A stretch of 64,000 nt of DNA from Solanum dulcamara (taxonomy: Eukaryota > Streptophyta > Magnoliopsida > Solanales > Solanaceae), in assembly GCF_947179165.1 (NCBI RefSeq), contig NC_077243.1, positions 32,750,001 to 32,814,000 of the forward strand, given 5' to 3'. Positions within the stretch are counted from its first letter, which is position 1. The number at the start of each line of letters is the position of its first letter. Under the pieces are notes generated by a model. It was given only the letters and a program-made list of their open reading frames with translations, was not told where the DNA came from and ran no database searches. The position numbers and the translations under genes are program-made. Shown one piece after another: positions 1 to 13,376 of the stretch.

Positions 1-2374
1 GAAGGAGGAGCCTTATGATATTCGTTGGTTAATGAATCTAATTAATAAAAGATGTATAATGAATGGATAAGTAGTATTGAGTTTGAGAAAGAAAATTCGT
101 TGATAGACCATAATTAGATAAACGATGTGATAATGTCATGAAACTTTAATAGACTAGTGTTTTGTTTATTTTATCTACTATTTTAAATACTACGCTTGAA
201 TTTTAGGCTAGCAGCATATAAAAGGTATGATGTTATGTGGGTGATAATGTTAGTTTTCAAATTTAATTTAGTAGGCTTGACATAGTTTATGAGAGAAATT
301 TATATGCTAACTTGCAACAAGTGTGAGGGTACAAATGTGGTATTCATGACCCTTAGATAAAAATAATGAATTGTGGCTAAGTCATTAAGTGAGGAAGAGC
401 CATGATATATGTACCCAAGACAATATACAATCGTATAGGATTAGAAGTTCATGATTTACTATGATTGCCTAGCTAGTATCCTTGAGCTACCAATGTGGAG
501 TAGGCTGATGTAAGCATTATATGATACCCTTAAGACTTGTGCCGAAGGGTTCATATATAGATGTTGATGAATCTCATAATATAGTTTAAGTCTTCTTCAG
601 TTAGGGAGATACGTACTTAGAAGAGTTGTGTTATAGGTCTAAGAAGAAGAGGTTAGATTATTAAGTGCTAGAACAAGTAGCTATGTCCTAGAAGGAATTT
701 TTAGTCTCTCCATATGTGGTAAATCAGGGAGAGTTTATAATCACATTCTTAGTGTTGCCTAAATTTGTCAGATTAAAATGAATATAACTTATCTTAAGGA
801 TTTTGGAAGAGATCTACAAACTTAGAATGTACGTTTAGACCTAAGGGGGAGATGAACGGGAGACTTATTCATAAAATAGTTATGATGAGATAATAATCCA
901 TTCCTACTCCAGCGTATTTCTCATATTTCAGTTGTTATGAAACATTGCTTATGTATCATATATCTGCCTTATATCCATGACTTATGCTCTTGCACATCAG
1001 AAAAAGTCACGTTGATGCTTAGTTCCTAGAATAAGAGGCAGATATTTCAACTATATGACCTCAATATTACTTCATGAAGTTACAGATATCAGCCTTATGA
1101 TATGAATCTATTACTATAAGTTCTCATGTTTTGTTGTTTTCTCAGTCCCATGAACTTATGTTATACTCATGATATACCCTTAATGACTAGTGAAACAACA
1201 CTACGTCATGCATGTTCTCAGATCAGATTTCTTGAATGATTCGTGCTTATGATATTTTTTCTCTAAGCCTTTCCAATGGTCTCTCTTTACTATTGATAGC
1301 AGTGTTGATAACATCTTAATCTTGGTCTAGATAAGAGGGTAAATGATCCTTATTATGAAGATCAAGTATGTTTTTTCCATTTAAGGTTTTAAGTGTGAGA
1401 AATATTGAAATGAAGCTTTTTTATATGTAGTAACTACATGAGAGTATTTGGTGTGTTCTTGTAGAAATTCATGAATTTTTCAACCAGTAGAGATGATAGA
1501 AAGGTGGTAACTTCTTGGAAGAATTGGTTGTCTAAAAGTCCATAAAGTGGTTATAGTAATAGATTTGAATATGATGTTAATAACAAGTGGATGATTATAT
1601 TATATGATTAGAGACTTCTTGATTAGAACATGAAGTATGTTGAATGAGGTGGTAAGAAGCAGTATTTTTGAACTATAAGTCCCTACAAGTATAGATCATG
1701 CTTACGTGATTTAGATTAGTATTATCATCTTATGTGTAGCACCTTGTGACTTAGAGTTAGGCTTGAACATAGTAAGAGCATGCATATAGACTTAGAACTT
1801 GGTAAGAGTAGTTATATACCCTTGTGGGAGCTGTGAGTTGCAGCTAATGAGGTGTTCCATTCAGAAAGAATAGCATAGTTGAGAAGAGTTTCTAGGCTTA
1901 AAATCTACAGTCATATCGCTCAAAGCATAGTACTCCTATTCTTACTTCATACTCAAGGTAATGTTGAATGGCTCCAAATAGAGTGTGACTTATATTCAAA
2001 TTTATATTTTTCATGCTTTATGAACTCAAATCAACTGACTTAGATACTCATACCATGTTAATACTTCATATTCAGATGTCTCACATGAATCATACCTGTG
2101 ATTAATTTTCCTAAAATGTTATGAGGAACTCCAATAAAAGCGTTTGAGGTAATATCCTTCTCCCTATAGAAATTCTTAGAAACTTCATGCCATGATTTAT
2201 AATCATGTAATCTTATACGAATGTTCGAGCCTTATGTGATATGGTGAGTTCCAAACCCATAGTATAAATCAGTTCCATCTATGTTAGCAGGAAAGTTCAA
2301 AAGTCAGACAGATAATAAGAGTAGATCATTTCTATTTAATCCAACTTGATCATCATTCGAGGATGAATGATCCT
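1..2374 (+). mobile_element. Eroded internal 3' region of a gypsy-type LTR retrotransposon
   Basis: No frame stays open long enough to call a protein here. The assignment comes from the right end, where sequence of the type ATTCGAGGATGAATGATCCTAAGGGG runs into a purine tract and then into an LTR starting TGTAACACC, which is the usual 3' end of solanaceous Ty3/gypsy elements. The rest is AT-rich, full of stops on both strands, and I can recognise no RT or integrase motif with confidence. The 5' part of this element lies outside the window. It could equally be several older fragments joined together. Confidence 0.45.
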
Positions 2375-2387
2375 AAGGGGCAGTTAT
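2375..2387 (+). other. Polypurine tract of element X1
   Basis: The run AAGGGGCAGTTAT lies directly before the TG that opens the LTR at 2388. In LTR retrotransposons this tract primes plus-strand DNA synthesis, so it identifies the following LTR as a 3' LTR on the forward strand. Confidence 0.6.
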
Positions 2388-3711
2388 TGTAACACCTTGA
2401 GAATTTCTAAGTTAAGTCCCGAAGCATTCTTTGAATGTGTATATATCTGAACGCGATGATTTCTAATTATGCGTACTTGTTAATATCAATACTTAAGTGT
2501 GAGTAATGTATTGACTGTGAATTAAGGTCATAAGGAACTTTTAGCAAAAACTCGAGTTCAAATATTCCTTACCGATTGAGTATTGGTATAATATTTTACT
2601 TAAGGAAACTTTAAATGACCATATATCCTAGATTATGAAGGGTTATGTGGACTATAACCTATCAAATAAGAGGTATTTTAGTATTCTTTCAACTGCAAGA
2701 ATCCGTTCATCAATCTGCCATTTGTACAAAAAGTTATGCTTATTTTACTGGACATTGTCTTGTTGAGCACCAGCCATGCGCTCGAGGCATTTTCTGCGGG
2801 AAAGCGCTCTGAGGCAGCGACTTTCCTTCATACATTTTGTCTGCATGTCTGACACATTTTTTGCATGATAGCACGTAACTGAAGCCTCTTAATAATCCCC
2901 CAAGACGTGGTTCACTTCCCTAGTTCATAATTTATCCTAGAAAGAAAGCTCTCAAGACTCCAACTTTTTCCAAGGTTCATCCATCATTTAAGGTAATAGT
3001 TGGCCATCGAATATTGATGATTTCTTCATATTAACACCAATTAATACTCGTACCAATGGAATCCATAGGTATTTAAGAAAATCCACCTCTAAGGTTCAAG
3101 AAACGAATTCTTTTCATCTTTTCCTCTAAAGATCACACCTTTCTCAAGCATTTGAAGCGTATAAGGTATGTAAGGCTATCATAGTGAGGAGTTAATTGAT
3201 TTATCATGCTCTACATCTACCATTTTAGTTAGAAAAAATAAATCTGGGGTTTTTACACAAAGTCCATGATTTTTGAATTCCTTTATTTCGAATGTGTTCA
3301 TTGTTGAACCATCCATTATAGAATTTATTATTCTACATTTTGATGATGATCCGTGATTGATATCGGGTTCATGCTATTCTATGATATGACCTCTTTTTAA
3401 AAAAAGTTATTTGAAAACCGTTTCACAATATTCATATGCTTTATTTTCATGAAACAAGTAAGTTCAAAATTTTCAAGAAGTATATTAAGAAAATATTCTT
3501 ATTTAAAACTGTAAGTGCATTATTTCAATAAAGTATATTTTGTATTCAAGATGCATACTTTTAGAAATAAAGTTTCGACAGTTTCTTAAAGAAAGCATGT
3601 TCAGTTTTAAAGAAAGCATATTTCATATTTGAGAAAGCATAGATAGATTTTCAAAAAGAAAGCATATTTATCATTAAAGGAATCATACCTTAGTATTAAT
3701 AAAAGAAGAGT
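2388..3711 (+). mobile_element. X1: 3' LTR, truncated at its right end
   Basis: The LTR starts TGTAACACC after a polypurine tract. Its body shares landmarks with the LTR at 3712-8249: 'cgagttcaaatattc' near 2550 matches near 3880, and 'aaggtatgtaag.ctatcatagtgagg' near 3155 matches near 6940. It has no recognisable CA end because a second LTR of the same family starts at 3712. Either that second element inserted here, or the end was lost in recombination. Confidence 0.6.
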
Positions 3712-5042
3712 TGTAACACCCAAAAAGAAATTTCTAAAATAAAATTTGAACCATACTTTTTATGTGTATAGGACGTGCTAGATGATTCCTAATTGCTCAT
3801 GTGTGTTAAGATTTATTCTCAAGTGGAGGAAGTATATTAGAAGTGATTTAGGGTCATTAGTGACCTCTAGTACTTAGTCGAGTTCAAATATTCTCTATGT
3901 AATGACCCTTAAGGTAATTTTTAGTAATTTTTATAAAATGACCATTTTACCCCTTCAAGTAGTTGCCTCGAGTAATGTTTGATTTGTATTCGAAGGGTTC
4001 TATGAAATTTCTTGCAAAGCTAAGATTTTTGGAAAGCTTTGAGTTTTGAAGGCTTAAATAGTCAAATAATTATTTTCAGTGTCATTCAAAGTTCTGAGTC
4101 TTGAAATGAAATTCGATCAATTCTATCAGCTCCGAAATATGTAATTTGATCTAGAAGAGTTGATGAAATCAGATTGGAGTGGTATCGAGGATTTGAGGTC
4201 CTAAGTTGGAATTTTTTGAGTTTTTGATCCTAGAGTTTACTTGGGTCAATATTCGAAGTTCAAATACTCGTAATGAAATTTCGATGACTCCTTTAGATTT
4301 TTGGGTTGATTTTAGGCTTAGGGAGAGCTGTAGTGTATTTTTTAAAAGCTCTAAGGTTGTTTTGGTCATTTTGAGTCTTAAACTAGTTTCATTATGACTA
4401 AATGGATTTCGGATCAAGGAGACCTCGAATTCAAATTCTGACAATTCCATTGAGTCTAGAATGTCGAATTTAGTAGGGCAACATATATGGCCTGTGTGTA
4501 TGGAATTTTGAAAAAATCCCAAGGATCTGTTCCATGACTTTATAAATATGTATGTTTCCTGGTTTCTAGTGCGTGATGCACTAGTAATCGCGAACACAAC
4601 ATGCTATGAACGAGCGCATGAGGGAGTGGCATTGTCAATGGAATCTTTGCTTTAAATGATTTGACCCGCAAAAACTTTGCGATCATGTGGGTCTCAATCA
4701 CGATTACGAAGGCTATTTTGACTGTGTATCGTGATCTTGTGGGTCCATGCCGCGATTAAGAGGGTCAAAAGAAATGAGTTGACCATATAACTCATCATGA
4801 TCGCATGGCTGGGTGTTGCGATCATGATGGGCAATTTTTGCTTGAGTAGTGTTTCTTCCCAAAAGTCGGGAATTAGCCCATTTTCACTATTTTGGACTTT
4901 GGGAGCTTGGGGGAATGCGATTTCAAAGGAAGGAATTTTTCCATGGAAATTGTTGGTTAAGTTAATTTAACCCATAATCTTTATTTTCCATCGATTATAT
5001 CTTGATGTTTACCCCAAATCAGTGTTTTTAATTTCATGAAAT

Positions 5043-5063
5043 GGGGGGGGGGGGGGGGGGGGG
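5043..5063 (+). repeat. Poly(G) homopolymer, 21 bases
   Basis: Twenty-one consecutive G residues interrupt the LTR at 3898-6600. Such a run is extreme for this AT-rich sequence. It could form G-quadruplexes and is prone to slippage and to sequencing or assembly error. Confidence 0.9.
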
Positions 5064-5847
5064 TTGTTCAAGAACTTGGATTTTGATAAAATGATGATTA
5101 AGGACTATTTTGACTCCATTTTGGATGATTTTCGTATAAAAATTTTCAGATTTGAGTAGCATTTTCGAAATTGGACTTTTGAACCGTTTTGACCCTTTTT
5201 CCTGAATTTTATTTTTTTGGAGTCGTTAGTTTCAAAATTTGTTTGTGAATCATTATTTGGTTAGATTGTAGTGATTTGGACGCTATTCAGAAGGAAAAGG
5301 CTAGATATTGAGTAAGGAAAGTGAACTTCTAGAACCCTGTTAATCTTATAAAATTCTTGGATTTCTTTCGTTTGTGTGTTGGGAGTAATGGAAATAAGGT
5401 ATGGGACTTTAATTATGTGAATTATGCATAATAAAAGGATGAGGTTAGTAAAAAAGGCCATGCTACCTATGATTGTGATTAGAAACGTGAAATTCTTGAC
5501 TGAAAATTGATTAAACTTGATAAAATGCTACGATAGCCCTAGTGTAATTGTGAACTTTATGAAATTGTCATTTGCTCATTGTTGATCATGTAAATTGATT
5601 TGAAGTACTTTCTCACCAATTGATCCTAAATATGTGATAAAGGGCTAATGAAATGGAGACTTTGATGACTTATATTGATGTGAATGATGTAAATGTTGGT
5701 GTTGATGTACTATTGACATATTGACGTTAATTGTCTTGATATAAATTGCATTTCAGTTGTGAACACCATTATATTCTCATTATTTGTGTGAACATGCTTA
5801 TTTGCATTGGTTGTGAAACACTATAATGAGACCCGATTAATCATCAT

Positions 5848-6000
5848 GCCGATGGAAATGGTTTTGTGAGTGATGATTATGCTGATGGGAAATGGTTCCG
5901 GCGAGTGATGATTATGACGATGCAAAATGGTTCCGGCGATGCTAATGGAAAATATTTTTGATAGTCAATGATTATGCCGATGGAAAATGGTTCTGGTGGA
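5848..6000 (+). repeat. Imperfect minisatellite, about 4 units
   Basis: A unit of roughly 33-40 bases of the type 'gatgattatgccgatgg' plus 'aaatggttccggcgag' recurs with substitutions and small length changes. It lies within the LTR at 3898-6600. Its role is unknown, and it is probably an LTR-internal tandem expansion. Confidence 0.7.
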
Positions 6001-8249
6001 TACATGGACCTTGTACATCCCCATGGGTTCCGAACTAAACTACAAAAGATGTGTGTCATTAAGACAGACATGCATCACTTTACTTGACATCACATTGCAG
6101 TGCATTACATCTTATCTCTCATCGTGAAGTTGTGTATATACCCCTTGTTGTCTCTATGGTTGACAAACTTGATATTGATGTGACCTATTTTGGGCTGATT
6201 TCCGTACAGATGCGTAGTTAAGAGGGTTCGGTTAGGATGAAAGGAGTTTCAACGTTCTAATAGATTTACCCATTTTGTTAGTTGGCCTGTTGAGTATTGT
6301 GTTATTCAGTACTCACTCCTTGCTATCCACACTTGTGTAGGTTCCGATCCTGGATTGTGATTCTATATTCCTTTTTCTATATCCAAGGCTTTAAGGAGAG
6401 TTGAGAGGTAGCTGAGTGATGCTAGTGATCTCCCTTGTTCCTTTTACTATGCTTTGTTCTATTGGAGTAAAAGGTTATGATCATTTTACCAAATACGCTC
6501 TAATTTGAGATTTCTGCTTCAGGACTATAGATCATGTATATTACTCGTATGTCATGTATATCAGTTGTATATTAAATTTTCCAAATTTTATAAAAATAAT
6601 ATTTTAAGTTTCTTTTTTCACTTTTCATAACTTGGTCTACCCCCACATCCCCCAAAATCTCTCTTCAACTCTACTATGTTTTGATAAGTATTCTCCATGA
6701 TTTTACACTAAAAATCCTTAAATTTCTACAAGATTTTAATAACAAATCCTCTTCCTATTTCTAGTGAAATCAAGAACTCAATTCTAGGGTTCAAGATTGA
6801 TTTTTGAGAAAGTCCATCAAGATTTCTTGCTTCCAAATCAAGGGTTTTCAAGAAACGAATTTAAGTATTTCAAGAGGGGGTTTCTTATTCATTGTTCATC
6901 AAGTTAGGGTTCTTCTTCAAGATTTATCAAGAATTTAAGGTATGTAAGTCTATCATAGTGAGGGATTAAGTTCTTCCCCCTGCCCTACATCTATGATTTT
7001 ATTTAGTAAGATCAAATAGAGTTTTTACCCTATGATTCATGATTTTCAAGTGCATTATTTCGAGAAACAGTTTCAAGAAAGTATATATTTGTGAACTCTC
7101 AGAATATAAGTATTTTCATGTCTGGAACTATATTTATCAAACGCATGTCTCGATTATCAAGCTTTCATAATTTAAGATGTTTTCAGATACTCTTAGATTT
7201 ATCATTTTTTATAGGAGTTCAGGGGCTAATCAGTGCTTGTCAGTTATTATTCAGTATAATCATATTATTACTGTTTTCAGCTATTTACATATTTTCGTTA
7301 GGAGTTTTACTTAGCACCGAGTAGATTTAGAAATGAAGGATTGTGGTCAGCATTCATGAACCTGTAGTAGTAAATTTTAAGTCTCAAAACTACGTGCCAC
7401 CATATGATTTATCTCAGATAGACATTAATTTAGTGAATCAACATTAGCTCAGCTCAATTCCCTTATCTTTACAAGTATTGGACACCCTCTTTTCAGTATG
7501 CGGGTAGTACAATGAACTCCATGTAGTAGATCATATGGTTTATATCGATTTTAGTATCTCTCACACTCAGTCTTTCAGTTATTAATGACTTTATATTTAG
7601 TTATTTCAATTTCATTATTTATTAATTACATGTCTTACTACTTGGTCATTGCATCAGTTTATGTATTTCAATTTTAGATTCAATTTAGCATCTCAAATTT
7701 GTCATGTTCAACTTTACAGATTTTAATATATATCTCATGTACTCAGTATATTAAAAGTACTAATGACATACTTCTTTTGCCAACATTTTTCTTCTGATGT
7801 AGATTCAGATACTTACTATCAGGATTCTAGTCAATCAGATTGCAACTTCCAACAAGCTGATGATGAGTTCTCTTAATTCTAAGACTCGAGTCAGTTGTAG
7901 TTCTAGTAGGTTATTTCTATTTGTATGTAATGATTAAGAGGTGCAGTGGTCATATCCCGGCTATCTATAGTTAGTATTAGTAGAGGCTTTATAGATAGTC
8001 AGTTAAAATTACTGTATTCAATCTATTATATCCTAGATTCTTTTCAGATTACAATTGTGTTACACAAAACTTTGTTCAGATATATAATGAACCTGTATTC
8101 CATAATTATGTTTCCTCTTAGTTATTTTAGTTCTTTTATATGTTTGTATTCAGTTGTTCATGATTTATGTCAGTAGAAAAGGTTAGCTTGGGGTCACTTA
8201 TGACTATAAGAATCGTATTGTGACTAGACGCTAGTCTTGGTTAGTGACA

Positions 8250-8778
8250 AACGTAATATCAGAGCATAATGTTTAAGTATCCTAGGGTGTCTATGAAGTC
8301 GTGTCTAGTAGATTCTTACGTATCGATACACAGACGTCTGTATTTTTATTCTGAAGGCTACATGGTATTTAGGAAATATTTCCCTTCTTTTATTATCTAG
8401 ATCATGCCATATAAATATTTTCTATGACATATTTTTAAATCTAAACATTGCCCCATTTTTGTTGACTATGCCTCATCTTCGAGTTAAAAAATGGTCAAAC
8501 TTGAATTCCTATTTGTAAATGTTCTCATATAGTTTCTACTGATATTTGTGAGGTAAACAATTGCTTCAGAGAAGCTCATCAGTGCCTATAAGTTCAGAAA
8601 TTCAAAAGAATTCACTCCCATTCATGTAAATCGTGTGTTGAGCTAAAGTAATATATGTTCTCAAACCCCTTTTCTCAAAACTATATTGTAGAATAACCCT
8701 AGTGTTAGAAGTGCAAGTCTAAAAGTGTAGTAGCTATAGAATGATTAAAGGATGGGCATACTTTAGATAGTACGCTAA
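8250..8778 (+). mobile_element. Primer site and remnant leader of X2
   Basis: The sequence after the LTR end at 8249 resembles a methionine-tRNA primer site ('taatatcagagcataa'). It is followed by text common to gypsy leaders (about 8285-8330) and then by AT-rich DNA with no domain I recognise. It ends where the next LTR begins at 8779. The remainder of the X2 internal region is not visible in the window. Confidence 0.45.
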
Positions 8779-10156
8779 TGTAATAACCTTGAAGGTTTTT
8801 TTAGTAATTTTTGCAAAAGGACCATTTATCCCTCCCTGTAGTTATCCTGAGTCACATTTGATCATTATTCAAAGTTGAGTTTGTGAAATTCTTAGAAAAG
8901 TCAATGTTTTTGGAAAAAATTGACAGTTGAAGGTTTAAATTGCTAAAAGTGGTATTTCATATCATTCCAAGTTTCAGATCTCAGAATGGAATTTCGTCGA
9001 TTCCATCAGCTCCAGAATGTGAAATTTGTTCTAGGAGAGTTGAAAGAATCATATTAAGAGTTATATCGAGAATTTGAGGTTCTAAGTTCGAAATTCTTAA
9101 AATTTGGATCATTAAGTTGACTTTGGTCAACATCCAGAGATCTGCTAGTCGAAATTGAATTCCGATGACTCCTTTGGATTTGGGAGATGATTTTAGGCGT
9201 AGGAAAGGTCATCATTAAATTTTTAGAGGTCTCGAGCTTGATTTAGTGTTTTGAGTCCTAAAGTTAGTTTTATTACGACTTATCAGGTTTAAGGTCAGGG
9301 AGATCTCAAATTTAAATTTCGACTATTTCTTTGAGTCTGGAATGTCAAAATTAGTATGGTAGCATATAATATTTGTGTGCACGTCATTCCCAATGAATTT
9401 CGAGTGTCCGGTCAGAGTTTTTGTAAACTTGAATTGATTGTTGTGAACTGATGCCTAAGTTTCCTTATTGACGTTCGTGGGGATCCCCAGTTGGGTTTAT
9501 GATTTTGACCCTCAATGACCTCCGCATTCACGAGGCATAGGCCGCGTTCGTAGAGGGTCCAATTGATTAGTATCCATGATCGCGATGATCTTGGCCACGA
9601 TCACGATTAAGTAATTAGTGTTGACTCCAAGTTTGCAGAGTAGGGTCTGTGACCGTGGAGGGTTAAGCGACCAAACAAGTAAGTTATTCCAAATATTTGG
9701 GAAAATACTTATAACCTCCATTTTTGAACCTTAGAAGCTCGGTGAGGGCGATTTCAAGGAGAATTTTTGAAGGTTTTCAGCCGATAAGTCATTTTATCAT
9801 GAATTCTTCATTTCCCAATAATTTAACTTCGAATTTAGCCTTAAATCAGTGTTTGGAATTCCAAACAAATTGGGGGTTTGTGTTCAAGAATTTGATTTTA
9901 GTAATTTGATGGTTTTGAGTTGAATTAAACTCTTTTTTCAAAATGGTTTTCACCACTAATTCCCAAATACTTCACAAAACATTTTCATCCAAAAATTTCT
10001 AGATTTGGACCCAATTTGTGGAATTGGATTTTTGAGTCGTTTTGACTTATTTGCCCAAATTTAATGATTTTGGGGTTGTTAGTTTCATAATTTGATTGGG
10101 TATCCTTATTGATTATATTATGTTGATTCAGAGTTTGGACAAAAGGGCTTGGCTCA
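8779..10156 (+). mobile_element. LTR 'b', left part, split by element V
   Basis: It opens TGTAATAACC and follows the same order of landmarks as the LTR at 3898: 'gtaatttttgcaaaaggaccatt', a CG-containing block near 9520-9610, and 'gacaaaagggcttgg' near 10140. The last five bases (GCTCA, 10152-10156) are the target duplication of element V, and the LTR resumes after 25350. Confidence 0.7.
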
Positions 10157-12152
10157 TGTAACACCCCCTAAAAAGTTGTATATGATATTTCGATTCTCGA
10201 CGAAAGTGATACTGCTTTTGTATTTTGGGCATAACTTTTTGTAATATGGTCTAAATTAGGTGATTCAAATTTCTAAATAACTCAACATAATTACGTATAA
10301 CTTTTATGAAGATCGTTGATAAATATTCTGAGGCTAAATAGGTCAAATAAATTAATCGTTGCAAGACCTGATGTTGTGACGAAATATGGTATTTATAGAA
10401 GCAAAATCGTATCTCAAGGTACAATGATCCCATTCAATTGATTCTTGAATGACATGAAATGAGACTTCTAGATCTACAATTCATATGAGAGACCAAATCC
10501 TAAATAGGAAATTATATTGTTCAAACATAACTCCGAAATAGGGTATTCTGTAAAAAAAAGATTTATCTCACCAACCATAGAAGATCTAAATCCATTTGGC
10601 ATCACCTATGACATCAGTAGTCCTCCATTTGACATCACCCATTACATCACAATCCTTCATTAAATTTTTATTTTTTTTTTATAATTATTTAAATTATTGT
10701 TAGGTCCCTTCTTCACACCTATAAATACCTACTTTATTTCATTATTTTGTTCTTCAAGCTATCTCAAGCAACTCTTTCCTCTGTACACTTGTTTACATAT
10801 TCTCAAAATATAGTTTTAGTTCTTAGTAGTGTAGAAATACTATACCGGTGATTCATATACTCCGGGTAGTACACAAAATGCTCCGATGAGGAGAAAAGGC
10901 TAGGATTCAAGAGTGTTCATTAAGTCCTTCATTTCTAAGTAAAGCTTCGGATTTCAGGTATGTAAGGATACAATGAGAGTATTCCTTCCACTCTCATGCC
11001 TAAAGTATTTTGATTATATGATAAATTATATTTATTTTCTTTAAGCTTTACTCTAAGGTATGTGGGTGTTAATTCATGGGTTCTTCCACCCATGTAGTAC
11101 AAAATTCTTTCAACTAAATCTCTTGATTTCAAGCAAATTCGTTTTATGGGTAATTCTTATTTCTACTTAATAGCATGAATCATGATAAAACTAATGATTA
11201 TTGATCTATTTTGATGCAAAATAATTTCATATGTATGAATTGATGGTTTTCAAGTATTTTCTCTATTTATCTCTTTAAAGGTTCTTAAAATTCATGGTGG
11301 GTTGTTTAAAGCATGATTTTTAATTAATGGATTTCAAAGTATTTATAAATATTCATTTACATACATGTTTGAAAGTTGAAGCGATTTGAACCAACCTAAT
11401 TTTACTATATTTTCAATGAAGGTTGACTTAAAAGCTTTAACTTCAAATGAATATTTATGAAAACAATGTCTATGATCAAAAGGGGTATTATAAAATAAAT
11501 AAATGATGAAATGATATGAATTATGAATTCTTTATGAAATAAGGACAATTCTTGCATATTTGAATTTTCAAACATTTTAATGAGTTATTCTACCGAATAT
11601 GATATTTTGAATCCTCATATGTACTTGATTAGTCATGAATGCACTCGTTTATGTACTTTGCCTTATAAATGTCCTAAATTTTTTACTTTGTAATGCATTC
11701 CTACATACTTAGTACATTCAAAGTACTAACACATACTCTTTTTCCTACATGATATCACCATGTAGAGACTGGCGCTCCTCCTCGTTCTCCTCCACATGAC
11801 TAATTGATATTTCGTTTGAATGCTACTTTTTGTGAGTTCCCATGTTATGGGAACAATACTCATTTATCTTTATAGCCTATGATATGTTGACATCTTTAGA
11901 CACTTACTATGACATTTCTTTCTATTATGATTGAGGGTGAGCTAGGCCATTGTCTTAGTCCTATTAAATCTAAAAGTTAGAGGTATTGTTGGACATATGT
12001 AAGTTGAAGATTTACTATTATGATTTTTGCTTGTTTATTTATTATCATTACCTATGAAAGGCTAAAAGAATGCTAAGAGGCTTGTTTGAGGTAATTCTAG
12101 ATTCCTCATTCACCATATCATGTCTAGGTGTCCCTAGGATTCGATCGTGACA
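10157..12152 (+). repeat. V 5' LTR
   Basis: It starts TGTAACACCC and ends CGATCGTGACA just before a good primer binding site. From about 10969 onward it aligns with 13377-14702 and 25098-25345. It lacks a segment of roughly 390 bases present in the 3' LTR near 14000-14420, where the 5' copy passes directly from 'tattttgaatcctc' to 'atatgtacttgattag'. Confidence 0.85.
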
Positions 12153-12153
12153 A

Positions 12154-12170
12154 ACTTGGTATCAGAGCCT
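12154..12170 (+). other. V primer binding site
   Basis: ACTTGGTATCAGAGCCT follows the 5' LTR by one base. The core TGGTATCAGAGC is complementary to the 3' end of plant initiator methionine tRNA, which primes minus-strand synthesis. Confidence 0.85.
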
Positions 12171-12362
12171 AAGGTTTTGAATAGTCCTCGAAGTCCAACA
12201 TACAATATCAAATATGATCTTGTTCATAGTTGTGAAGTGCTCCATAACTATGAAGAGGAGACTATGAGACGTTTAGAAAAGTTTTCACTTCTTTCAAATT
12301 CATATCGTGCCTTAGAGTGTCCTAAGCTTTCCTCTAACTAATGACCCATTTTGTTTTCTCTA

Positions 12363-13376
12363 GATAATGAATCGTCGAAGAGCACCTCCAAGAGCAAGAC
12401 CAAGCTCCTCCGTTTCCCGATGCCCCACATTATGAGGAAGGGGTAACCCATGTCGAGTTTTACAATATCATTACGTTGTTAGGTCAAGTTATATCCAACC
12501 AAGGGAATCAAGGTGTTCCTCCTCCCCAAATGTAAAATCCGTCCTCTAGGATTCAAGATTTCCAAAGGATCAATCCACCCGAGTTTGATGGTTCTAAACT
12601 AGATGAGGACCCTATGGAGTTCATTGATGAGGTATACCAGATTGTGGTTATCATGGGTGTGCCATCGAATGAGAAGCCCAAGCTAGTGGCCTATCAACTC
12701 AAAGGTGTGGCTTGAGTGTGGTACGAATAATGGGTTGTCGAGATGGATGAAAAAATAGGGCCAATAGGATGAGAAGAGTTCAAAGGTACCTTCCTAGACC
12801 GCTTCTTCCCATTGGAGCTAAGGGAGTCCAAAATCCAAGAGTTCATCAACCTCCATCAAGGGAGTATGAGCATGAGGGAGTGTACTCTCAACTTCACTAA
12901 GTTGTCAAAGTATGCACCCTTATGGTCTCCAACCCAAGATCTAGGATGAGCAAGTTTATTTTTGGTGTGTCAAGCTTGGTGTACAAGGAGTATAAAATGG
13001 CCATGTTGGTCAAAGATATGGCAATCTCTTGGTTAATGACTTACGTGGAACAAATTGAAGAAGAGAAGTTGAGAGATAGATCAAGGGGGTTCAAATAGGC
13101 TAGAGTGGATGGTGGAGGGTTTAACCCTCAAATGTCCAGTTATGGTAACAATGGCAAAGGCCAAGGTGGGAAATGGTTTGTGGGACAAGGTTCCACCAAT
13201 ACTCCTCCTCCAAGGTTCAACAAGGTCAAGGGTGCTAACCTAATGGTTCCAAGAGAGAATGTTGGTGTCAAACTTTACCCATTTGGAAGAAGTGTAGAAG
13301 GAATCATAAAGAGGAATGCTTAGCCTTCCCTAATGCATGCTTCAAATATCGCAAGTTGGGCCACCATGCTAGGGAT
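12363..13376 (+). pseudogene. Broken gag of element V
   Basis: Gag forms the virus-like particle. From an ATG at about 12366 the conceptual frames show a basic, proline-rich start. The retrotransposon gag block follows: PEFDGSKLDEDPMEFIDEVY near 12570, then FLDRFFPLELRESKIQEFIN and MSMRECTLNFTKLSKYAP near 12800-12920. It ends with a glycine/asparagine-rich linker (13105-13323) and a zinc knuckle near 13340-13375. The knuckle reads CFKYRKLGHHARD, so the second cysteine is tyrosine, and the final cysteine is missing because the sequence then jumps into the LTR. Several stops (for example near 12715 and 12730) and frame changes interrupt it. Protease and pol are deleted. Confidence 0.8.

Larger units (their letters stand above)
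3898..6600 (+). mobile_element. LTR 'a' nested in X2 (same family as 8779 and 52683)
   Basis: It begins TGTAATGACCCTTAAGG, the same start as the LTR at 8779 (TGTAATAACCTTGAAGG) and the reverse LTR ending at 54542. The sequences upstream of this start differ completely in the three copies, which confirms it as a real boundary. The right boundary is uncertain: sequence like the polyadenylation part of the reverse copy continues to about 6600, but I could not find a clean CA end or a matching target duplication. The body holds a 21-base G run and a minisatellite, listed separately. No internal genes accompany it, so it is a solo or truncated LTR. Confidence 0.55.
3712..8249 (+). mobile_element. 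X2: 5' LTR, interrupted by another LTR
   Basis: It begins TGTAACACCC and ends GTGACA at 8244-8249. An imperfect tRNA primer site follows at once (aacgtaatatcagagcataa), so this is a 5' LTR on the forward strand. It belongs to the family of X1. Its continuity is broken by an LTR of a different family at about 3898-6600. After removing that insert the LTR would be about 1.8 kb. Short ORFs inside (such as 7091-7324 and 7946-8176) have no recognisable domain and are not called as genes. Confidence 0.6.

Noticed and set aside
4169..4597. 142-residue reverse ORF
   Set aside because: It lies in an LTR, has no recognisable domain, and overlaps LTR sequence conserved in related copies that do not keep the frame.
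6495..6505. CTCTA at 6498-6502 as the right target duplication of LTR a
   Set aside because: It matches the left flank (3893-3897), but the preceding bases are CG instead of CA and LTR-like sequence seems to continue beyond it, so the match may be chance.
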